Shown: positions 11,738 to 21,697, numbered from the stretch's first letter. The stretch: DNA of 64,000 bases from Pseudorhodoferax sp. Leaf267 (GCF_001422405.1 NZ_LMMV01000006.1:1-64000), one strand, 5' to 3'. Notes: a model not told the origin generated them from the letters alone. Program-made: numbers and translations.

Positions 11738-12772
11738 TCAATCGAACTTGACCCGCGGGTCCACCAGGACGTAACACAAATCGCTGATGAGCTTGGTCAC
11801 GAGCCCGATGGCCGTGAACAGGTACAGCGTGCCCAACACCACCGGGTAGTCGCGCCGGATCACGCTCTCGTAGCTCAGCAATCCGAGGCCGTCCAGCGAG
11901 AACAGCGTCTCGATCAGCAGCGACCCCGTGAAGAAGGCCCCGATGAACGCGGCCGGGAAGCCGGTGATGATAGGGATCAAGGCATTGCGGAACACGTGCT
12001 TCCACAGCACCTTGCGCTCGTCCAGGCCCTTGGCGCGCGCGGTCAGCACGTATTGCTTGCGGATCTCCTCCAGGAACGAGTTCTTGGTCAGCATGGCGGT
12101 CACGGCGAAGCTGCCCAGCACCATGGCTGTCACCGGCAGGGCGATGTGCCACAGGTAGTCGACGATGCGCGCGCCCCAGCCCAGTTGCTCCCAATTGGAG
12201 GATGTGAGTCCGCGCAGCGGGAACCACTGCAACTGGCCGCCGAAGATGACCAGCAGCGCCACGCCCAGCACGAAGCCCGGTATCGCATAGCCGACCAGCA
12301 CGACCAGCGTGGTCACGAAGTCGAAGCGCGAGCCCGCGCGCACGGCCTTGGCGACGCCCAGCGGCACGGCGATCAAATAGCTGATGAAGAAGGTCCACAG
12401 GCCCAGGCTGATGGACACGGGCAGCTTTTCCTTGACCAGCTCCCACACGGCATTGCGTTGGTAGAAGCTCTGGCCCAGGTCGAACTTGGCGAAGGACTTG
12501 AGCATGATCCAGAAGCGCTCATGAGCCGGCTTGTCAAAGCCGTACAGCGCGCGGATCTCCTCGATGCGCTGCGGGTCCAGGCCCTGCCGCCCACGGTAGC
12601 CGGCGCCGCTGGCTGCAGCGCCCTCGCCGCCTGAGTCGCGGCCCTGCAGTTGCGCCACCATCTGCTCGACCGGCCCGCCCGGCACGAACTGGATCACCGC
12701 GAACGTCAGCAGCAGCACGCCGAACAGCGTGGGCACCATCAACAGCAGACGTTTGAGGACGTAGACGGCCAT
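11738..12772 (-). CDS. yejB: Peptide ABC transporter permease (YejB-like)
   Basis: First permease of the importer. The start [20 protein letters not shown] is the classic opening of DppB/OppB/YejB permeases, followed by [19 protein letters not shown] cytoplasmic loop inserted after the first helix ([20 protein letters not shown] then the [18 protein letters not shown] segment) is typical of YejB. The EAA motif ([19 protein letters not shown]) and several helices follow, ending VDPRVKFD. Length (344) is normal. It starts six bases after yejA and is separated from yejE by the 44-codon antitoxin remnant, which is unusual. Confidence 0.93.
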   Translation of the reverse strand: MAVYVLKRLLLMVPTLFGVLLLTFAVIQFVPGGPVEQMVAQLQGRDSGGEGAAASGAGYRGRQGLDPQRIEEIRALYGFDKPAHERFWIMLKSFAKFDLGQSFYQRNAVWELVKEKLPVSISLGLWTFFISYLIAVPLGVAKAVRAGSRFDFVTTLVVLVGYAIPGFVLGVALLVIFGGQLQWFPLRGLTSSNWEQLGWGARIVDYLWHIALPVTAMVLGSFAVTAMLTKNSFLEEIRKQYVLTARAKGLDERKVLWKHVFRNALIPIITGFPAAFIGAFFTGSLLIETLFSLDGLGLLSYESVIRRDYPVVLGTLYLFTAIGLVTKLISDLCYVLVDPRVKFD

Positions 12773-12778
12773 GCGGGG

Positions 12779-14575
12779 CTAGCGGTTCGCGGGCGACGCC
12801 CACCAGGTGGACTCGGCCCAGATGCCGGCGTCGTAATACGGCGGGATCACATCGGGCAGCACGAAGGGTCCAGGCCGGTAGCCGATGAGGAATGCGCTGC
12901 CGTAGTACTGCGGCACCGAATAGTGGCCATGCGACAGGATGCGGTCGAGCACGCGCATGGCGGTCGCGAGCTCGGGCCGCGTGGTCGCGCTGAGCACCTT
13001 GCGCACGACGGTGTCGATGGCCGGGTCGCTGATGCCCCAGATGTTGGACGAGCCGTTGGTCCTGGCCGCCTCGGAGCCGAAGCGTTCGAGCAATTCACTG
13101 CCGGGCGCCGCGCTGCCGGGCAGGCGCACCGAGGTCATTTCGAAGTCGAAGGTGTCCATGCGCTGCTGCGACAGCGAGAAGTCCACCGTGCGAAAGCTCA
13201 GCTCGATGCCGAGCTTGCGCAGAGCCGACTGGTAAGGCGTCGCCGTACGGACCAGCGACGGCTGGTCGTTCAGAAACTCGATCGTGAAGGGCTCGCCCTT
13301 GGCGTTGCGCAGCGCGCCGTCGCGGTAAGTCCAGCCGGCCTCGGCCAGCAGCGCGCGCGCCTGGCGCAGGTTCTCGCGCAGGCTGCCCGGCGGCGCCGTG
13401 CTCACGGAGCGCAGCGCAGGGCCGAACAACTCGGGCCGCAGCTTCGCGCGCAGCGGCTCCATCAAGGCCAGTTCGTCGGCCTTGGGCAGGCCTTCGGCAT
13501 GGAACTCGCTGTTCGGAAAGTAGCCGTTCACGCGCTGGTACAGGCCATAGAACAGTTGCCGATTGAGCCACTCGAAGTCGTAAGCCAGGCCCAGGGCCTG
13601 GCGCACGCGGATGTCCTTGAACTTGTCCTTGCGCACGTTGATCACGTAGCCCTGGAAGTCACCCGGGTTGCGGTTCTGGAAGGCCTGCTTTCGAACCTCA
13701 CCGCGGTCGAACACCTTGCCGTAATACTGGCGCGCCCAGTTGCGCGACGTGAACTCGCGCATGAAGTCGTATTCGCCGGCCTTGAGCCCTTCGAAGCGCG
13801 AAGTCTCGTCGAGGTAGATCTTGTAGGTGACGCGGTCGAAGTTGTATTGGCCGCGCCGCACCGCCAGGCCGGCGCCCCAGTAGTTCGGGTCCCGCTGATA
13901 GGTGATGTCGCGGCCCAGTCGTGGGCTGGCGATCTTGTACGGGCCGGATGCCACCGGCACGTCGGTCGTGATCTGGTCGAAGGGCTTGCCGGCCCCCCAT
14001 TGGCGCCCGAACACCGGCATGCCGCCCACGACCAGCGGCAGCTCCGGGTTCGGCGTCCTGAAGTCGAAACGCACCGTGCGCTCGCCGACCGCGTGCGCAC
14101 CCTTGACCTCGGCATAGATGCTGCGGAACTGCGGCGCGGCCAGCTTGCTGATCAAGGTCTCGAACGAGTGCACGACATCGCCGGCGAGCACCGGCGAGCC
14201 ATCGTGGAAGCGGGCCTTGGGGTTGAGGCGGAATGTGGCCGAGAGCTTGTCCGCCGCCACTTCCACGTCCTCGGCGAGCAGGCCATAGGCCGTGGTCGAC
14301 TCTTCCATGTTGCCCGTGAGCAGGCTCTCGAAGACCAGGTTGCCCATGCCGTAGGGCGCCGTGCCCTTGAGCGTGAACGGGTTGAACTTGTCGAAGTTGG
14401 TGGGCCGTGTCGGCGGCACCATGCGGATCTCGCCACCCTTGGGCGCGTCCGGATTCACATAGGAGAAATGCGTGAAGTCCGGGCCGTACTTGATGTCGCC
14501 GAACTGGGCATATGCGTGGGCTCCCCAGGCTGGCATCGACGCCAGGAAACCCAAACAAAGCCAGCAAATCCGCAT
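12779..14575 (-). CDS. yejA: Periplasmic peptide-binding protein of the yej transporter
   Basis: Family 5 extracellular solute-binding protein that captures peptides for YejBEF. I start at the ATG at 14575 ([20 protein letters not shown]), a signal peptide probably cleaved after AYA; longer in-frame readings run through fabI on the other strand. The mature protein shows the SBP_bac_5 features [57 protein letters not shown] and [12 protein letters not shown]. At 598 residues it has the length of YejA. The 132-base gap to divergent fabI should hold both promoters. Confidence 0.93.
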   Translation of the reverse strand: MRICWLCLGFLASMPAWGAHAYAQFGDIKYGPDFTHFSYVNPDAPKGGEIRMVPPTRPTNFDKFNPFTLKGTAPYGMGNLVFESLLTGNMEESTTAYGLLAEDVEVAADKLSATFRLNPKARFHDGSPVLAGDVVHSFETLISKLAAPQFRSIYAEVKGAHAVGERTVRFDFRTPNPELPLVVGGMPVFGRQWGAGKPFDQITTDVPVASGPYKIASPRLGRDITYQRDPNYWGAGLAVRRGQYNFDRVTYKIYLDETSRFEGLKAGEYDFMREFTSRNWARQYYGKVFDRGEVRKQAFQNRNPGDFQGYVINVRKDKFKDIRVRQALGLAYDFEWLNRQLFYGLYQRVNGYFPNSEFHAEGLPKADELALMEPLRAKLRPELFGPALRSVSTAPPGSLRENLRQARALLAEAGWTYRDGALRNAKGEPFTIEFLNDQPSLVRTATPYQSALRKLGIELSFRTVDFSLSQQRMDTFDFEMTSVRLPGSAAPGSELLERFGSEAARTNGSSNIWGISDPAIDTVVRKVLSATTRPELATAMRVLDRILSHGHYSVPQYYGSAFLIGYRPGPFVLPDVIPPYYDAGIWAESTWWASPANR

Positions 14576-14707
14576 GCGACAATTCTGCACCAATCCTTCA
14601 GCGCCTTCGGAGTGACCCTTAGCAGGGGCCTCTTCTCCGCTGCTTCGCGACCGGCTCGGAGCACCAAGGCGCGGACCTCTCCTCAAAGCCGCGCGAGACA
14701 CTACGAC

Positions 14708-15490
14708 ATGGGCTTTCTTACCGGCAAGAAACTGCTGATCACCGGCGTTCTGAGCAACCGCTCCATCGCTTATGGCATCGCCAAGGCCTGCCACGCACAG
14801 GGTGCGGAACTGGCGTTCAGCTATGTCGGCGAACGCTTCAAGGACCGCATCACCGAATTTGCGGCCGACTTCGATTCCAAGCTGATCTTCGACTGCGACG
14901 TGGGCGACGACGCGCAGATCGACAAGCTGTTCACCGACCTGGCCCAGACCTGGCCCAAGTTCGACGGCTTCGTGCACAGCATCGGCTTCGCGCCGCGCGA
15001 GGCCATCGCCGGCGACTTCCTCGAAGGCCTGTCGCGCGAGTCGTTCAAGATCGCGCACGACATCAGCGCCTACAGCTTTCCGGCCATGGCCAAGGCCGCT
15101 CTGCCCTACCTGAATGACAAGTCGGCGCTGATCACATTGACCTACCTGGGCGCCGTACGCACCGTGCCCAACTACAACACCATGGGCCTGGCCAAGGCCT
15201 CGCTGGAAGCGTCCGTGCGGTACCTGGCCGGCGCATTGGGGCCCAAGGGCATCCGGGTGAACGGGGTCAGCGCCGGGCCGATCAAGACCCTGGCCGCCAG
15301 CGGCATCAAGGGCTTCGGCAAGCTGCTGCCGGCTGTCGCCGCCGTGTCGCCGATCCGGCGCAACGTGACCATCGAAGACGTGGGCAACGTGGCTGCCTTC
15401 CTGCTGAGTGACCTGGCGGGCGGCGTGACGGCAGAGATCACCTATGTGGACGGCGGCTTCAGCCAAGTGGTCGGCGGGCTCGACGAATAG
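14708..15490 (+). CDS. fabI: Enoyl-[acyl-carrier-protein] reductase (NADH) FabI
   Basis: FabI performs the last reduction of each fatty-acid elongation cycle. The 260-residue protein begins [20 protein letters not shown], the atypical nucleotide-binding motif of FabI ([13 protein letters not shown]). The catalytic Tyr and Lys are in [20 protein letters not shown], and [13 protein letters not shown] closes the substrate loop. It is the classical triclosan-type isozyme, not FabL/FabV. It is divergent from yejA, and its last 47 bases overlap the start of the downstream ligase ORF. Confidence 0.97.
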   Translation: MGFLTGKKLLITGVLSNRSIAYGIAKACHAQGAELAFSYVGERFKDRITEFAADFDSKLIFDCDVGDDAQIDKLFTDLAQTWPKFDGFVHSIGFAPREAIAGDFLEGLSRESFKIAHDISAYSFPAMAKAALPYLNDKSALITLTYLGAVRTVPNYNTMGLAKASLEASVRYLAGALGPKGIRVNGVSAGPIKTLAASGIKGFGKLLPAVAAVSPIRRNVTIEDVGNVAAFLLSDLAGGVTAEITYVDGGFSQVVGGLDE

Positions 15491-16319
15491 GCTTCGTCGC
15501 GCACTGGTCCTGGCCGCACTCGCGGCCACGCTGCCCGCTGCCGCGGCGCCGCCGCGGCTGATGCTGGCCAACGTCTACCGACGTGGCATGCCCCTGGCCG
15601 GCTATTGGGTGAGAGAGAAATACGATGGCCTGCGTGCCTACTGGGACGGCCGGCAGTTATGGACGCGCGGCGGCGAACGCATCGTGCCGCCGGCCTGGTT
15701 CACCGCGCCGCTGCCCGGCGTCGCACTGGATGGAGAACTGTGGGCCGGCAGAGGCCGCTTCGAGCAGGCCCTGGCGACCGTGCGCAGCCAGCAGCCGTCC
15801 GATGCCGCGTGGCGCGCCATGCGCTACATGGTGTTCGACCTGCCCGCCGAGCCAGGCGATTTCGACCGGCGGCTGCAGCGCCTGAATTCGCTGCTGCCGC
15901 TTTCGGGGGTGCCATGGGTCGTTGCCGTGCCCCAGCAACGGGCGACCACGCATCAGGCGCTGCAGGCCGAACTCGACCGCATCGTGCGCGCAGGCGGCGA
16001 GGGGCTGATGCTGCATCTGGGCAGTGCGCCGTACCGCAGCGAGCGCAACGATGATCTTCTGAAGTTCAAGCCTTACGATGACGCCGAGGCCCGCGTCGTG
16101 GGCTATGTGCCAGGCCAGGGCCGGCACGCAGGCCGACTGGGCGCGCTCATCGTGGAGACCGGTGAGGGCTTGCGCTTCAGGCTCGGCAGCGGCTTCACCG
16201 ATGCGCAACGCGCCGATCCGCCGCCGATCGGGGCACTCGTCACCTACCGCTATAACGGCCTGCACGGCAGTGGCATGCCGCGCCACGCGCGATTTCTTCG
16301 TGTGCGACTTGACGGTTGA
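15444..16319 (+). CDS. Periplasmic-type ATP-dependent DNA ligase (LigE-like)
   Basis: The catalytic motif I is KYDG (residues 59-62, within [15 protein letters not shown]), followed by LDGELWAG (motif III), [20 protein letters not shown] (motif IV) and [17 protein letters not shown] (motif V); an OB-fold domain ends in [21 protein letters not shown] hydrophobic segment, [20 protein letters not shown], preceded by arginines is a signal peptide, as in the minimal Lig E enzymes of Neisseria, Haemophilus and Vibrio. The only in-frame ATG (15444) lies inside fabI; a non-ATG start after the fabI stop is possible. Those enzymes are linked to DNA uptake or extracellular DNA. No competence gene is adjacent here. 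Confidence 0.88.
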   Translation: MWTAASAKWSAGSTNRLRRALVLAALAATLPAAAAPPRLMLANVYRRGMPLAGYWVREKYDGLRAYWDGRQLWTRGGERIVPPAWFTAPLPGVALDGELWAGRGRFEQALATVRSQQPSDAAWRAMRYMVFDLPAEPGDFDRRLQRLNSLLPLSGVPWVVAVPQQRATTHQALQAELDRIVRAGGEGLMLHLGSAPYRSERNDDLLKFKPYDDAEARVVGYVPGQGRHAGRLGALIVETGEGLRFRLGSGFTDAQRADPPPIGALVTYRYNGLHGSGMPRHARFLRVRLDG

Positions 16320-16455
16320 CAAGTTGCCTTTAGAACATCCTGGTACACAACTCACCTTATGAATGTTTTCCTGCTGACGGAATACCTGACAGTCTCCAAC
16401 TAATTTCTCGAATCGAAGAAAACCAACACCTGACAGATCAATGAACTTCAAGTGG

Positions 16456-16471
16456 CGGCATACACCTTGCT
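16456..16471 (+). promoter_or_regulatory. Sigma-54 promoter of the first PEP-CTERM gene
   Basis: The sequence CGGCAT-ACACC-TTGCT keeps the invariant GG and GC of the -24/-12 elements with the exact 10-base separation. The -12 GC lies about 60 bases before the ATG at 16531. Upstream, CCTGACAG occurs twice (16385-16392 and 16429-16436), 44 bases apart, close to four helical turns, and could mark activator sites. A second PEP-CTERM gene in this window has the same promoter type. Confidence 0.65.
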
Positions 16472-16530
16472 CACCTTCATCTTTGGGTCACCAACTTTCT
16501 GGTGATTCGAGTAAAGGAGTAACAACAAGT

Positions 16531-17175
16531 ATGTCCCTCAAGAAATTAACCCTCCTCGCCGTCATGTCCTCTGCTGCGGCAGCCGCTAGTGCAGCCGTGG
16601 TCACGCAGTCCTCTCCCCAAGTGATGGAACTGACGGAGATCAACCAGACGCACACGCTCCAACAATTCGATGCCAGCCTCGGCACGCTGAACAGCGTGAC
16701 GATCACCCTGGATGGCCGCGTCCTGTCGAGCGCCTCACTCCTCAATGAAGCAGCGCAAACGCAGATCTTCGGCTTCGTCAGTACCGAGAACTTTTTTCTG
16801 ACAGGCCCTGGCTCCATCTTCCAGACCTTCGATGCGCCGCTGTTCAACTACGGCCCCTCGCCCATTGCGGGCGGACAACGGGTTGACCTGGGCGCGCAGG
16901 ACATCAGCAACACGCTGACCTTCACCGCCGCGGATCTGGGCTCCTTCATCGGCGGCGGCACCGTGGACTTCCTCTGCACGACCGCGATCAGCAACACCCA
17001 GACCGGCGGCGGCGGGAACATCCTGATCGAGCAGTCCACGACCGCAGGCTGCGGCTTGAACGTCGTCTACGACTACACGGCGGACACTCCTGTCGAAGTG
17101 CCGGAACCCGGCTCGCTGGCGCTGCTCGGTGTGGCCGCGCTGGGCCTGGTGGCCGTGCGTCGCCGTCGCAGCTGA
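16531..17175 (+). CDS. PEP-CTERM sorting-domain surface protein (choice-of-anchor E-like)
   Basis: A 214-residue exported protein. MSLKKLTLLAVMSSAAAAAS is a signal peptide; the C-terminus has the tripartite PEP-CTERM signal: VPEPGSLALLG, a hydrophobic helix and a terminal RRRRS cluster, which is recognised by an exosortase. The body (LQQFDASLGTLNSVTITLDG) resembles the choice-of-anchor E family. I start at the ATG at 16531 because AAAGGAG lies 12 bases before it and a signal peptide begins there. Such proteins are tied to extracellular polysaccharide and flocs. No exosortase gene is in the window. A sigma-54 promoter precedes it and a strong terminator follows. Confidence 0.9.
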   Translation: MSLKKLTLLAVMSSAAAAASAAVVTQSSPQVMELTEINQTHTLQQFDASLGTLNSVTITLDGRVLSSASLLNEAAQTQIFGFVSTENFFLTGPGSIFQTFDAPLFNYGPSPIAGGQRVDLGAQDISNTLTFTAADLGSFIGGGTVDFLCTTAISNTQTGGGGNILIEQSTTAGCGLNVVYDYTADTPVEVPEPGSLALLGVAALGLVAVRRRRS

Positions 17176-17229
17176 TCCTCGCGGCAAGATGAAGCCATCG
17201 CGCGCGTGACGCCGCGATCGGCCCACACA

Positions 17230-17255
17230 GGCCCCGCATGCGCGGGGCCTTTTTC
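17230..17255 (+). terminator. Rho-independent terminator after the first PEP-CTERM gene
   Basis: A perfect 8-bp stem GGCCCCGC/GCGGGGCC around ATGC is followed by TTTTTC. It lies 55 bases after the stop and also faces the end of the convergent decarboxylase gene. Confidence 0.9.
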
Positions 17256-17273
17256 TTCGTGGAATTGGATCGT

Positions 17274-19625
17274 CTAGATCGTGCGACCGAAAGGCCCGTC
17301 GCTGCCGACCTGGACCACATCCTCGGCGCGCGTGACCTTCTCGGCCTCGGACATCGGCTTGCCCTCGGCGACGCAGTCCGCAAAGTAGCTAATCTTGCCG
17401 TTCTCGTCTTCGGTCTCCACCAGGCCATGGATGTCGGTCTCGAAGCCCGGGCACTGGATGTTGAACTCGCGCGAGAACTTGAGGTAGTCCACGATCTTCT
17501 TGTTGAAGACCTCGCCCGGGATCAACAGCGGAATGCCGGGCGGGTACGGCGTGACCAGGCTGGTCGTGATGCGGCCTTCCAGTTCATCGATCGGCACGCG
17601 CTGGGTCTTGCGGTGCGCAATGTGGGCATAGGCGTCGCTGGGCTTCATGGCAGGCGTCAAGTCCGACAGGTACATCTCGGTCGTGAGACGCGCGATGTCG
17701 TACTTGGCGTACAGCGTGTGGATGTGCTGGCACAGGTCGCGCAGACCCATGCGCTCGTAGCGCTTGTGCTGCTGGCAGAACTCCGGAAGGATGCGCCACA
17801 TCGGCTGGTTCTTCGCGTAGTCGTCCTTGAACTGCTGCAGCGCGGCCAGCATGGTGTTCCACCGGCCCTTGGTGATGCCGATCGTGAACATGATGAAGAA
17901 GCTGTACAGCCCCGTCTTCTCCACGATGATGCCGTGCTCGGCCAGGTACTTGGTGACGATGCTCGCGGGGATGCCTTGCTCGGCGAACTTGCCGTCCAGG
18001 CCCAGGCCCGGGGTGACGATGGTGGACTTGATCGGGTCCAGCATGTTGAAGCCGTCGGCCAGTTCACCGAAGCCGTGCCAGCGTTCGGCACTGGCGTCCT
18101 TGATGATCCAGTCGTCGGCGCGGCCCACCCCCTCCTCGACGAGATGCTCTGGCCCCCAGACCTTGAACCACCATTCGTCTTCGCCGAACTCGCGTTCGAC
18201 CTGGCGCATGGCGCGGCGGAAGTCCAATGCTTCGAGGATGGACTCCTCCACCAGCGCCGTGCCGCCGGGCGGCTCCATCATGGCTGCCGCCACGTCGCAG
18301 CTGGCGATGATGGCGTACTGCGGCGAGGTCGACGTGTGCATCAGGTACGCCTCGTTGAACAGGTGGCGGTCCAGCTTGCGGTTCTGCGAGTCCTGCACCA
18401 GCACGTGGCTGGCCTGGCTGATGCCGGCCAGAAGCTTGTGCGTGGACTGCGTGGCAAAGACCAGCGCGTCCTTGGGCCGCGCACGGCGCTTGCCCATCGC
18501 GTGGTAGGCGCCGTAGAACGGATGGAACGCCGCGTGCGGCAGCCACGCCTCGTCGAAGTGCAGCGTGTCGACGTAGCCGTCCAGCATCTTCTTGATGGTC
18601 TCGGTGTTGTAGAGCACGCCGTCGTACGTGGACTGGGTGACGGTCATCACGCGCGGCTTGACGGTGTCCGCGTCCACGCCGGCCAGCAGCGGGTTGGCGC
18701 GGATCTTGGCCTTGATGGCCTCCGGGTCAAACTCGCTTTGCGGGATCGGGCCGATGATGCCGAAGTGGTTCCGCGTGGGCTTCATGAACACCGGGATCGA
18801 GCCGGTCATGATGATCGCGTGCAGGATGGACTTGTGGCAATTGCGGTCCACCACCACCACGTCGCCCGGCGCCACGGTGTGGTGCCACACCATCTTATTG
18901 GAGGTCGACGTGCCGTTGGTCACGAAGAAGCAGTGGTCGGCATTGAAGATGCGCGCCGCATTGCGTTCGCTGTCGGCCACGGGGCCGGTGTGGTCCAGCA
19001 GCTGGCCCAGTTCCTCGACCGCGTTGCAGACGTCGGCACGCAGCATGTTCTCGCCGAAGAACTGGTGGAACATCTGCCCGACCGGGCTCTTGAGGAACGC
19101 GACGCCACCGGAATGCCCGGGGCAGTGCCACGAGTACGAGCCGTCCTCGGCATAGTCCAGCAGCGCTTTGAAGAACGGCGGCTGCACGCTCTCCAGGTAG
19201 CTCTTGGCCTCACGGATGATGTGGCGCGCCACGAACTCCGGGGTGTCCTCGAACATGTGGATGAAGCCGTGCAGCTCGCGCAGGATGTCGTTGGGCATGT
19301 GCCGCGATGTCTTCGTCTCGCCATACACATAGATCGGCACTTCCAGGTTCTTGCGCCGCACTTCCTCGATGAACTTGCGCAGGCTCAGCACGGCCGGGTC
19401 CAGGTCCGGTCCGGGCGAGAACTCCTCGTCGTCGATCGACAGGATGAAGGCGCTGGCGCGGCTTTGCTGTTGGGCGAACTGCGACAGGTCGCCGTAGCTG
19501 GTCACGCCCAGCACCTCGAAGCCTTCGCTTTCGATCGCTTGTGCCAGCGCACGGATGCCGAGGCCCGAGGTGTTTTCGGAGCGGTAGTCCTCGTCGATGA
19601 TGACGATGGGAAAGCGAAACTTCAT
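17274..19625 (-). CDS. PLP-dependent Orn/Lys/Arg decarboxylase
   Basis: A fold-type I basic amino-acid decarboxylase of 783 residues. An N-terminal response-regulator-like wing domain (MKFRFPIVIIDEDYRSENTS) is followed by the PLP domain with SYSWHCPGHSGGVAFLKSPV, VTNGTSTSNKMVWH, LHFDEAWLPHAAFHPFYGAY and the PLP lysine in ATQSTHKLLAG, then the C-terminal domain. I start at 19625, where the wing domain begins. Length and domain order match AdiA/LdcC/SpeC-type enzymes; the substrate (arginine, lysine or ornithine) cannot be decided from motifs I can see. There is no antiporter gene beside it, so an acid-resistance pair is not evident here. Confidence 0.9.
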   Translation of the reverse strand: MKFRFPIVIIDEDYRSENTSGLGIRALAQAIESEGFEVLGVTSYGDLSQFAQQQSRASAFILSIDDEEFSPGPDLDPAVLSLRKFIEEVRRKNLEVPIYVYGETKTSRHMPNDILRELHGFIHMFEDTPEFVARHIIREAKSYLESVQPPFFKALLDYAEDGSYSWHCPGHSGGVAFLKSPVGQMFHQFFGENMLRADVCNAVEELGQLLDHTGPVADSERNAARIFNADHCFFVTNGTSTSNKMVWHHTVAPGDVVVVDRNCHKSILHAIIMTGSIPVFMKPTRNHFGIIGPIPQSEFDPEAIKAKIRANPLLAGVDADTVKPRVMTVTQSTYDGVLYNTETIKKMLDGYVDTLHFDEAWLPHAAFHPFYGAYHAMGKRRARPKDALVFATQSTHKLLAGISQASHVLVQDSQNRKLDRHLFNEAYLMHTSTSPQYAIIASCDVAAAMMEPPGGTALVEESILEALDFRRAMRQVEREFGEDEWWFKVWGPEHLVEEGVGRADDWIIKDASAERWHGFGELADGFNMLDPIKSTIVTPGLGLDGKFAEQGIPASIVTKYLAEHGIIVEKTGLYSFFIMFTIGITKGRWNTMLAALQQFKDDYAKNQPMWRILPEFCQQHKRYERMGLRDLCQHIHTLYAKYDIARLTTEMYLSDLTPAMKPSDAYAHIAHRKTQRVPIDELEGRITTSLVTPYPPGIPLLIPGEVFNKKIVDYLKFSREFNIQCPGFETDIHGLVETEDENGKISYFADCVAEGKPMSEAEKVTRAEDVVQVGSDGPFGRTI

Positions 19626-19756
19626 GCGGGGCTCCGGCCCTTCTGGGCGTGGTGGAAAACGACAGGCGCGAAGTGTAAGGACATTGCATGACGGCGCGTT
19701 TGGGCCCTGCTGCTTTTGTCCCACAATGCGCGGGTTCAAACACAAGGGGCAAGCGG

Positions 19757-20188
19757 ATGGGCATGGCGGACTCGACGTTCTGGTGGCTGCTGGCAGGTGC
19801 CTGCATCGTGCTGGAACTGGTGACCGGCACCTTCTATCTGCTCATGGTGGCGCTGGGCTTTATCGCAGCGGCCCTGATGGCCTATCTGGGTGTCGCGATG
19901 ACGGGCCAGATCGCAATGGCGGCCGTCGTCGGCGGCGGCGCGGTGGCCGTGTGGTATGCAGTGCGCAGCCGCAGGCCGCAAGGTGTTGCTGCCCAGGCCA
20001 ATCCCGACGTCAACATGGACATTGGCGAGACGCTCACGGTCCAGGCCTGGAGCCCCGATGGCACGGCCTCCGTACACTACCGCGGCGCACGCTGGACTGT
20101 CGTGCAGCGCGGTGCCGCAACGCCCGAGCCTGGCCTGCACCGGGTGGTTGCCGTGGTCGGCAACCGGCTGGTGGTCGACAAGGCCTGA
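19757..20188 (+). CDS. NfeD-family membrane protein
   Basis: A 143-residue protein with two or three N-terminal membrane helices (WWLLAGACIVLELVTGTFYL; ALGFIAAALMAYLGV; MAAVVGGGAVAVW) and a soluble C-terminal OB-fold (GETLTVQAWSPDGTASVHYR, GARWTVVQ, NRLVVDKA). This is the short NfeD/YbbK-type partner that is nearly always beside a stomatin-like gene, as here (36 bases upstream of it). I start at the ATG at 19757, preceded by AAGGGG; MADST six bases later is an alternative. The pair is thought to organise membrane microdomains; its exact role is not established. Confidence 0.9.
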   Translation: MGMADSTFWWLLAGACIVLELVTGTFYLLMVALGFIAAALMAYLGVAMTGQIAMAAVVGGGAVAVWYAVRSRRPQGVAAQANPDVNMDIGETLTVQAWSPDGTASVHYRGARWTVVQRGAATPEPGLHRVVAVVGNRLVVDKA

Positions 20189-20223
20189 CGCGCCGTCTGT
20201 CACAACATCTCTGGAGAAACTGG

Positions 20224-21141
20224 ATGGAATTTGCTCTCGTCCTGCTGGTCATCGCGGTGGTCTTCGTGTCCCAGTCGATCAAGGTCGTGCCGCAGCAGAA
20301 CGCGTGGGTGGTCGAGCGGCTGGGCAAGTACAACGCCACGCTGACACCCGGCTTGAACTTCCTCGTGCCCTTCGTGGACCGCGTTGCCTACAAGCACAGC
20401 CTGAAGGAGATTCCGCTGGACGTGCCGAGCCAGGTCTGCATCACGCGCGACAACACGCAGCTGCAGGTCGACGGCATCCTGTACTTCCAGGTCACCGACC
20501 CCATGCGCGCCAGCTACGGCTCGTCCAACTACATCATGGCCGTCACACAGTTGGCCCAGACCTCTCTGCGCAGCGTGATCGGCAAGCTGGAGTTGGACAA
20601 GACCTTCGAGGAGCGCGACATCATCAACGCGCAGGTCGTTGCCGCCATCGACGAGGCCGCGCTGAATTGGGGCGTGAAGGTGCTGCGCTACGAGATCAAG
20701 GACCTCACGCCGCCGGCCGAGATCCTGCGCTCCATGCAGGCGCAGATCACGGCCGAGCGCGAGAAGCGCGCGCTGATCGCCGCCTCCGAAGGCCGGCGCC
20801 AGGAGCAGATCAACATCGCCACCGGCGAGCGCGAGGCCTTCATCGCCAGGTCCGAGGGCGAGAAGCAGGCCGCCATCAACCAGGCCCAGGGCGAAGCCGC
20901 CGCCATCACGGCCGTTGCCGACGCGACGGCCCAGGCCATCGCGCTCGTGGCCTCCGCGATCCGCCAGCCCGGCGGCGACCAGGCCGTGCAACTCAAGGTG
21001 GCCGAGCGTGCCGTCGACGCCTACAGCAAGGTCGCTGCGGATGCGAAGACCACGCTCATCGTGCCGAGCAACATGACGGACGTGGCCACGCTGATCGGCT
21101 CGGCGATGCAGATGATCCACTTGCCGACACCGAAGGCCTGA
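20224..21141 (+). CDS. SPFH/stomatin-like membrane protein (paraslipin type)
   Basis: A 305-residue protein with a single N-terminal membrane helix (FALVLLVIAVVFVSQSIKVV) and an SPFH domain: QNAWVVERLGKYNATLTPGL, LDVPSQVCITRDNTQLQVDG and LRSVIGKLELDKTFEERD. An Ala/Glu-rich coiled coil (EKRALIAASEGRRQEQINIA) follows. This is the stomatin/QmcA class, which forms large rings in the inner membrane. It is co-oriented with the NfeD partner gene, and its start has GGAG eight bases before the ATG. Confidence 0.95.
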   Translation: MEFALVLLVIAVVFVSQSIKVVPQQNAWVVERLGKYNATLTPGLNFLVPFVDRVAYKHSLKEIPLDVPSQVCITRDNTQLQVDGILYFQVTDPMRASYGSSNYIMAVTQLAQTSLRSVIGKLELDKTFEERDIINAQVVAAIDEAALNWGVKVLRYEIKDLTPPAEILRSMQAQITAEREKRALIAASEGRRQEQINIATGEREAFIARSEGEKQAAINQAQGEAAAITAVADATAQAIALVASAIRQPGGDQAVQLKVAERAVDAYSKVAADAKTTLIVPSNMTDVATLIGSAMQMIHLPTPKA

Positions 21142-21145
21142 GGCC

Positions 21146-21538
21146 GTGGCAGACGGCGCCATGGACCACAACGTGCTGGGCTCGGAACTGGTGCCCTGCT
21201 CCTACGCTCCGCTGACCGGCTGGTTCCGCGACGGCTGTTGCCGCACCGACGCGCAGGATGCCGGCACGCACGTGGTCTGCGCCAAGGTCACGGCCGAGTT
21301 CCTGGCGTTCTCGCAGCGCCGCGGCAACGACCTGTCGACGCCGCGGCCGGAACACCGCTTCGCCGGCCTGCAGCCCGGCGACCGCTGGTGCCTTTGCGTG
21401 AATCGCTGGAAGGAGGCGCACGAAGCCGGCTGCGCGCCCTGGGTGGTGCTCGAATCGACGCACATCAGCGCGCTCGAGTTCGTGCTGCTCGAAGACCTGC
21501 AGCGCCACGCCTGGCCCAAGCGCAGTGCGCCCACTTGA
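21146..21538 (+). CDS. DUF2237 family protein
   Basis: A 130-residue soluble protein with the DUF2237 hallmarks NVLGSELVPCSYAPLTGWFR, DGCCRTDAQDAGTHVVCAKV and RGNDLSTPRPEHRFAGLQPG, then DRWCLCVNRWKEA. Conserved cysteines and the GDRWCLC box suggest a structural or ligand-binding role, but no function is established. The listed start is a GTG four bases after the stomatin stop; an ATG at 21161 (MDHNVLGSEL) is an equally good start, since homologues begin close to NVLG. It may be the last gene of the NfeD-stomatin unit. Confidence 0.9.
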   Translation: MADGAMDHNVLGSELVPCSYAPLTGWFRDGCCRTDAQDAGTHVVCAKVTAEFLAFSQRRGNDLSTPRPEHRFAGLQPGDRWCLCVNRWKEAHEAGCAPWVVLESTHISALEFVLLEDLQRHAWPKRSAPT

Positions 21539-21562
21539 CACTGCTATACTTGCGGGCTTCGC

Positions 21563-21653
21563 GGAGCGGTGGATGAGCGGTTTAAGTCGCACGCCTGGAA
21601 AGCGTGTGAGGGTTAATAGCCCTCCGCGGGTTCGAATCCCGCCTGCTCCGCCA
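21563..21653 (+). tRNA. tRNA-Ser (anticodon GGA)
   Basis: A 91-base class II tRNA. The acceptor stem is GGAGCGG paired with CTGCTCC, followed by discriminator G and an encoded CCA. The anticodon loop CTGGAAA between CACGC and GCGTG gives anticodon GGA. A long variable arm (GAGGG/CCCTC around TTAATAG) and a standard T-arm (GCGGG-TTCGAAT-CCCGC) confirm tRNA-Ser. A TATACT hexamer 13 bases upstream could be its -10. A strong terminator follows. I see no integrase or duplicated 3' end that would mark it as an integration site. Confidence 0.96.
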
Positions 21654-21697
21654 ATAACGTAGTTCCGAGCAATTCACGAGGCTCGGGACGTCCCCTG

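Noticed and set aside
21535-21550. TTGACA and TATACT as a promoter for tRNA-Ser
   Set aside because: The two hexamers are only four bases apart, so they cannot act together; only TATACT might serve as a -10.
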